Program-made: the position numbers and the translations under genes | Notes under the pieces: model-generated | Databases searched by the model: none | What the model saw: the letters and a program-made list of their open reading frames with translations, nothing else | Told to the model about the DNA's origin: nothing | Assembly: GCA_900539525.1 (NCBI GenBank) | Contig: UQCM01000006.1 | Coordinates: 1-64,000, forward strand | Direction: 5' to 3' | Origin: an uncultured Blautia sp. | GTDB taxonomy: Bacteria; Bacillota; Clostridia; Lachnospirales; Lachnospiraceae | DNA: 64,000 nt | In this document: positions 60,326 through 64,000 of the stretch, piece after piece | Layout of the letters: the number at the start of each line of letters is the position of its first letter | How positions within the stretch are numbered: position 1 is the stretch's first letter

Positions 60326-61171
60326 ATGATAATTGAGAAAGTAATCAACAATAATGTTGTCTGTTCTAGAGATGAAAATGATGCAGAGATTGTGATCATG
60401 GGCCGGGGGATAGGATTTAGAGCACGTGAGGGTTCCGTGATTGATGAGAAGAAGATAGAGAAGATCTTCCGGATCGAGAATCCGGTAACCGTCAATCAGT
60501 TTACAGAACTTCTGGCCAATATCCCGTTTCAGTATATTCAGTTATCCAGTGAAATCATTTCCTATGCGAAAAACCGTGTGAATACAAAGCTGAACCAGAA
60601 TATTTATGTAACATTGACAGATCATATCAGCTTTACCATTGAACGTTACAGAAAAGGGATCAGGCTGAACAATGCACTTCTGTGGGAAATTAAGAAATTT
60701 TACCGGGAAGAGTTCAAGATCGGTGAGTATGCAGTAGAACTGATCAATAAGAATCTGGGAACCAGATTGACAGAGGATGAGGCGGGCTTTATTGCCTTAC
60801 ATATCATTACTGCTGAATTTGACACGAACCTGGGTGATGCAGTCGGTCTTACACAACTGATCCAGGATGCACTGGCAATCGTAAAAGAAGATTTTCAGAT
60901 TCAACTGGACGAAAATTCCCTTCACTATGAGCGGTTTGTCACCCATATGAAATATCTCGCTCAGAGGGTGTTTCGAGGGGAGCTTCTGGAGGATGAAGAC
61001 AGTGACATGCTCCGGATGATTATAAGTAAATATCCGCAGGAATATAGATGCGGACAAAAAATAGCGAACAATATTAACAAGACATATCACGTGACGCTAT
61101 CCGAAGAGGAGATTTTGTATCTGGCGGTACATATCAGGCGTGTGACAATGTCAGTCAACGAAGAACAATAA
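60326..61171 (+). CDS. licT: BglG/LicT-family transcriptional antiterminator
   Basis: 281 aa. RNA-binding CAT domain at 1-56 (NNNVVCSRDENDAEIVIMGRG), PRD1 at about 65-170 (LTDHISFTIERYRKG; HIITAEF at its end) and PRD2 at about 172-281 (FVTHMKYLAQRVFRGE; LYLAVHIRRV). Phosphorylatable His residues are present in both PRDs. It binds the RAT at 60184 upstream of its own gene when glucose-type PTS sugar is available, giving read-through into licT and the PTS genes. By context it could be called GlcT. No strong RBS; GGGGAGCAAG is 11 bases upstream. Confidence 0.93.
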   Translation: MIIEKVINNNVVCSRDENDAEIVIMGRGIGFRAREGSVIDEKKIEKIFRIENPVTVNQFTELLANIPFQYIQLSSEIISYAKNRVNTKLNQNIYVTLTDHISFTIERYRKGIRLNNALLWEIKKFYREEFKIGEYAVELINKNLGTRLTEDEAGFIALHIITAEFDTNLGDAVGLTQLIQDALAIVKEDFQIQLDENSLHYERFVTHMKYLAQRVFRGELLEDEDSDMLRMIISKYPQEYRCGQKIANNINKTYHVTLSEEEILYLAVHIRRVTMSVNEEQ

Positions 61172-61186
61172 CGGGAGGAGATTAAA

Positions 61187-61684
61187 ATGTTTAAGTCGTT
61201 GAAGCAAATGTTTGGTGGAAAAAGTGTAACAGCATATGAGCTGGGTTCACCGGCAAAGGGAAAGGCAGTGCCGCTGTCTGAGGTGAATGATCCGACCTTT
61301 GCAGATGAGATTCTTGGAAAAGGCGCAGCAGTGATTCCGGAAGAAGGCAGGATCTGTGCCCCGGCAGACGGAACGGTAGGTATGATGTTTGAAACAAAGC
61401 ATGCAGTCAGCCTGACAACAGAGTATGGTGCAGAGATTCTTGTGCATGTGGGACTGGATACCGTTGAGCTGAAAGGAAAATTCTATGAGGCTCATGTGAA
61501 GGCCGGTGATGTTGTAAAGAAGGGTGATCTGCTGATCAGCTTCGATATCGGGGAGGTAAAGGCAGCAGGCTATGATGTGATCACACCGGTGCTTGTATGC
61601 AATACCGATGATTATTCATCCGTAGAAGCTGTTACAGGAAACAATGTCGCTGTCGGCGATACGATTGTTAATATTACAAAATAA
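61187..61684 (+). CDS. crr: PTS glucose-type EIIA component
   Basis: 165 aa, EIIA-glc family. ICAPADGTVGMMFETKHAVS and EILVHVGLDTVELKGKFYEA carry the two active-site His residues (the second is phosphorylated). It passes phosphate from HPr to EIIB encoded next. RBS GGGAGGAG. Stand-alone rather than fused to EIICB. Fifteen bases after licT. Confidence 0.94.
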   Translation: MFKSLKQMFGGKSVTAYELGSPAKGKAVPLSEVNDPTFADEILGKGAAVIPEEGRICAPADGTVGMMFETKHAVSLTTEYGAEILVHVGLDTVELKGKFYEAHVKAGDVVKKGDLLISFDIGEVKAAGYDVITPVLVCNTDDYSSVEAVTGNNVAVGDTIVNITK

Positions 61685-61761
61685 GATGTATTTTATGACC
61701 TGAGCGGTTACAGGTCCTAAAATAAAAAAAAGGGATTAAGATAAGGAAAGGAGAAAATTTT

Positions 61762-63228
61762 ATGAAATTTTTGCAGAAACTTGGTAAAGCGTTAATGCTT
61801 CCGGTAGCATGTCTGCCTATCTGTGGTATTCTCATGGGTCTTGGATATCTGCTTTGCCCGGCCACCATGCAGGGTGGTGATATCGTAACAGTAGCTCAGA
61901 AGATTGGTCTCTTCCTGGTAAAAGCAGGAGCATCTCTGATCGACAATATGGCACTTCTGTTTGTAGTTGGTGTCGGTGTTGGTATGTCAGAGGATAACGA
62001 CGGTGTCGGCGGTGTTGCTGCATTAGCTTCCTGGCTGATGATCACAACACTTCTTAACACAGGTTTTGTTACCACAATTATGCCGTCCGTAGCAGAGAAC
62101 GAGAACGCTACGATCGCTTTCAATAAGATTGCGAACCCGTTCATCGGTATCCTGGCTGGTATTATCGGTTCTATGTGCTACAACAAATTCAAGAGCACAA
62201 AGCTTCCGGATTTCCTGGCTTTCTTCAGCGGCAAGCGTTGTGTAGCGATTATCGCTGGTGTGGTTTCTATCGTTGTTTCTGTTGTATTACTGTTTGTATG
62301 GCCACTGATCTTCGGCGTACTGATCGCTGTTGGTAAAGGTATCGCCGGCATGGGCGCTGTTGGTGCAGGTATCTATGCATTCCTGAACCGTCTGCTGATC
62401 CCGACAGGTCTCCATCACGCACTGAACAACGTATTCTGGTTTGATACCATCGGTCTTGGTGACCTTTCCCACTTCTGGGCAGGTGAGACCTCTGCAGACG
62501 TTACATGGAGCCTTGGTATGTACATGTCAGGATTCTTCCCATGTATGATGTTCGGTATTCCGGGTGCAGCTCTGGCTATCATCCAGTGTGCAAAGGATAC
62601 AAAGAAAAAAATTGCTACAGGTCTTGTGGCTTCCGCAGCAATCTGTGCATTTATCTGTGGTGTTACTGAGCCGTTCGAGTTCGGATTTATGTTCCTGGCT
62701 CCTGTACTGTATGTGATCTACTCTCTGTTATACGGTATCTTCACTGTTATCACAGTAGCTCTTGGATTCCGTGCAGGATTCTGCTTCTCAGCCGGTGCAA
62801 CTGACCTGCTGTTCTCAGCATCTCTTCCGGCAGCAGCAAAGACATGGCTGATCATCCCGCTGGGTATTGCAGCATTTGTTGTATTCTACGTAGTATTCCG
62901 TTTCGCTATCACGAAGTTTGATCTGAAGACTCCTGGTAGAGAAGACGATGATGACGATGAGACCAAGGTTGTTCTTCAGAACAACAACTTTACTGAAGTA
63001 GCACGTATCATCCTTGATGGTGTTGGCGGTAAAGGAAACCTGACTTCTATCGATAACTGTATCACAAGACTTCGTCTTGAAGTTAAGGATTACACAAAGG
63101 TTGACGAGAAGAAGATCAAATCTGCAGGTGTTGCAGGTGTTGTAAGACCGGGCAAGACCAGCGTTCAGGTTATTGTTGGTACTCAGGTTCAGCACGTAGC
63201 TGATGAATTTAAGAAATTAGCAAAATAA
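61762..63228 (+). CDS. ptsG: PTS glucose-type EIICB transporter
   Basis: 488 aa. EIIC membrane domain (about 1-385) with FLQKLGKALMLPVACLPICG, NRLLIPTGLHHALNNVFWF and CGVTEPFEFGFMFLAP; EIIB domain at about 410-488 with the phosphorylated Cys in SIDNCITRLRLEV. An acidic linker EDDDDDETK joins them. RBS AAGGAAAGGAG. Transports and phosphorylates glucose or a related hexose (N-acetylglucosamine is an alternative within the family). Codon use indicates high expression. Terminated at 63257. Confidence 0.93.
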   Translation: MKFLQKLGKALMLPVACLPICGILMGLGYLLCPATMQGGDIVTVAQKIGLFLVKAGASLIDNMALLFVVGVGVGMSEDNDGVGGVAALASWLMITTLLNTGFVTTIMPSVAENENATIAFNKIANPFIGILAGIIGSMCYNKFKSTKLPDFLAFFSGKRCVAIIAGVVSIVVSVVLLFVWPLIFGVLIAVGKGIAGMGAVGAGIYAFLNRLLIPTGLHHALNNVFWFDTIGLGDLSHFWAGETSADVTWSLGMYMSGFFPCMMFGIPGAALAIIQCAKDTKKKIATGLVASAAICAFICGVTEPFEFGFMFLAPVLYVIYSLLYGIFTVITVALGFRAGFCFSAGATDLLFSASLPAAAKTWLIIPLGIAAFVVFYVVFRFAITKFDLKTPGREDDDDDETKVVLQNNNFTEVARIILDGVGGKGNLTSIDNCITRLRLEVKDYTKVDEKKIKSAGVAGVVRPGKTSVQVIVGTQVQHVADEFKKLAK

Positions 63229-63256
63229 TAAAGAACATATATCCCTTTTTCTAAAG

Positions 63257-63284
63257 AGGACCGCTTATCTAAGCGGTCTTTTTT
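63257..63284 (+). terminator. Rho-independent terminator after the PTS operon
   Basis: GACCGCTT/AAGCGGTC stem followed by TTTTTT. Confidence 0.88.
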
Positions 63285-63406
63285 GGTGATCCAATGGTTC
63301 CTCTATTGACATTGGAAGGGAAAATGAATATACTATGACTATGTAGGAGAATTTCAGGAACACGAAGTGCAGAGAAATTCGCAAAATCATGGAGGCAGAA
63401 TCCCTT

Positions 63407-63433
63407 GTTACTGGTCACGGAGTGAACAGTAAC
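63407..63433. mobile_element. Solo 27-bp palindrome with perfect 8-bp target duplication
   Basis: GTTACTGGTCACGGAGTGAA then CAGTAAC. AATCCCTT occurs exactly on both sides (63399-63406 and 63434-63441). It is inserted between ATGGAGG (63389) and CCTCCAT (63455), upstream of the c-di-GMP riboswitch. Confidence 0.8.
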
Positions 63434-63461
63434 AATCCCTTTTGACTCAAATATCCTCCAT

Positions 63462-63535
63462 ATTTGGGCAAAACAGTCGAAAGGCTGTCACGCAAAGCTG
63501 AGTGTCTAAAGTAGAAATACCATGATTGACTGGCT
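63462..63535 (+). promoter_or_regulatory. c-di-GMP-I (GEMM) riboswitch
   Basis: GGGCAAA, a hairpin ACAGTC-GAAA-GGCTGT with the GAAA tetraloop, CACGCAAAGCT, then CTAAAGTA-GAAA-TACCATG forming the second helix with its tetraloop receptor side. These are the conserved GEMM-I parts in order. It senses the second messenger cyclic di-GMP and is followed by a terminator. The 441-base gap 63229-63669 holds this, a terminator and repeats. Confidence 0.82.
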
Positions 63536-63573
63536 GCATTTTTAGAAGCGTCTAAAATAGTGCAGCCTTTTTT
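63532..63573 (+). terminator. Terminator of the c-di-GMP riboswitch
   Basis: GGCTGCATTTTTAGA/TCTAAAATAGTGCAGCC then TTTTTT. Its left arm overlaps the 3' end of the aptamer. Confidence 0.82.
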
Positions 63574-63669
63574 GTGTGGTATAGGAAATTCCTTTGAATT
63601 TGCTATATCACAAAACCCCCCGGGGGATGCGCTTTAGAACAGTTACGAACACTTTAAGAAGGGGCAGAC

Positions 63670-64000
63670 ATGGCATCGATACTGATCACAGGAAATACCA
63701 GACTATTCACCCGGGAGTGCCTGGAGCTTTTAGCAGAAGAGTATAAGATCGTAATTACCGGAGATTTTAAAATGGCCGGGAATATTAAAAATGTTCATAT
63801 ATATCATACAAATCCCATGGAAGAAAAGTTCAGTCAGCTTTTTGATGTATATAGCTTCCGCGCGATCTGGTATGTCAGCGGATATGCGGACGGCGGAGAA
63901 GAATTATTTGGCGAGTCACAGTGGCTGGAACGAATAATGATGGAATGCAGGCGTTCCAGAGTGGATAAGCTGATCATGCTCTCAACGGTGGATAGTCAGA
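63670..64000 (+). CDS. NAD-dependent epimerase-like protein, partial (runs off the window)
   Basis: First 110 codons of an open frame. ATG 63670 follows AAGAAGGGGCAGAC. The start ASILITGNTRLFTRECLELL resembles a Rossmann-fold epimerase/reductase, but the glycine pattern is relaxed (GNTRLF rather than GxxGxxG), followed by IWYVSGYADGGEE and RSRVDKLIMLSTVDS, positions that match epimerase strands 4 and 5. It is controlled by the c-di-GMP riboswitch. The rest of the protein is outside the window, so extra domains cannot be judged. Confidence 0.65.
   Translation, partial: MASILITGNTRLFTRECLELLAEEYKIVITGDFKMAGNIKNVHIYHTNPMEEKFSQLFDVYSFRAIWYVSGYADGGEELFGESQWLERIMMECRRSRVDKLIMLSTVDSQ

Noticed and set aside
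44219..63630. Similar stretches after two terminators (GATATAGAATTTCCTGTATC near 44222 and GGAAATTCCT...CTATATCAC near 63588), each leading to a C/G-rich CCTCCGG or CCCCCCGGGG.
   Set aside because: Similarity is patchy and limited to two places; not enough to define a family.
1..64000. CRISPR arrays, tRNA/rRNA genes, prophage or integrative elements.
   Set aside because: No regularly spaced repeats, no cloverleaf ends or rRNA motifs, and the only recombinase-like gene is degenerate without an attachment site or cargo.

Overview
The window looks like a chromosome segment of a gut Lachnospiraceae-type Firmicute (Blautia/Ruminococcus-like). I infer this from the gene set (two type III glutamine synthetases, an ECF transporter, MglBAC, a LicT-controlled glucose PTS, BspA-type leucine-rich repeats, Big_2-rich surface proteins), from strong AGGAGG-type ribosome sites with occasional GTG/TTG starts, and from moderate GC. 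No rRNA, tRNA, CRISPR array, prophage or intact transposase gene was seen.

Layout. 66-3590: recD2 with an extra C-terminal DUF4186 domain, then two iron-sulfur proteins. 3785-18624: a sigmaA-type promoter, a cobalamin riboswitch with a terminator, and a tightly packed series of genes: an LRR protein, two very large surface proteins and a lipoprotein with transcobalamin-like modules, ECF transporter T, fused A-A' and S components, and a TIM-barrel enzyme that may be a CbiR-type cobamide amidohydrolase. This is the most interesting system here: a candidate Gram-positive corrinoid capture, import and remodelling operon. 18604-21003 (minus): a Zn/Cd-type P-type ATPase with a His-rich N-terminus and an ArsR-like operator. 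21490-26440: zinc-ribbon proteins, a D,D-carboxypeptidase, a degenerate tyrosine recombinase and a DnaQ-like exonuclease. 26689-32931: an MsmK-type ATPase, a PucR/CdaR-type regulator, a papain-like surface protease and a YegS-type lipid kinase.

33155-44052: sugar module mglB-mglA-mglC, a small membrane protein, a YesN/YesM two-component system, two further sugar-binding-protein homologues and class II fructose-bisphosphate aldolase. 44339-52023: nitrogen module with tandem glnN paralogues, a PII protein, an ammonium transporter whose N-terminus is out of frame at a T6 run, and a second PucR/CdaR-type regulator. 52275-59621: a C-terminal processing peptidase, a sigma-like protein without region 4, a CorC/HlyC membrane protein, a repeat-rich surface protein and an ABC-F ATPase. 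59895-60062: a trpF remnant. 60128-63228: a RAT/terminator leader, licT, and glucose PTS EIIA and EIICB. 63462-end: a c-di-GMP-I riboswitch and the start of an NAD-epimerase-like gene.

The intergenic regions carry several small dispersed repeat families. One is a MITE-like element with inverted ends related to GTTACTGNTCAC. Its complete 156-bp copy and two solo 27-bp palindromes are flanked by 8-bp direct repeats, two perfect and one with a single mismatch, which points to transposition. All calls are from reading the sequence; no database search was run.
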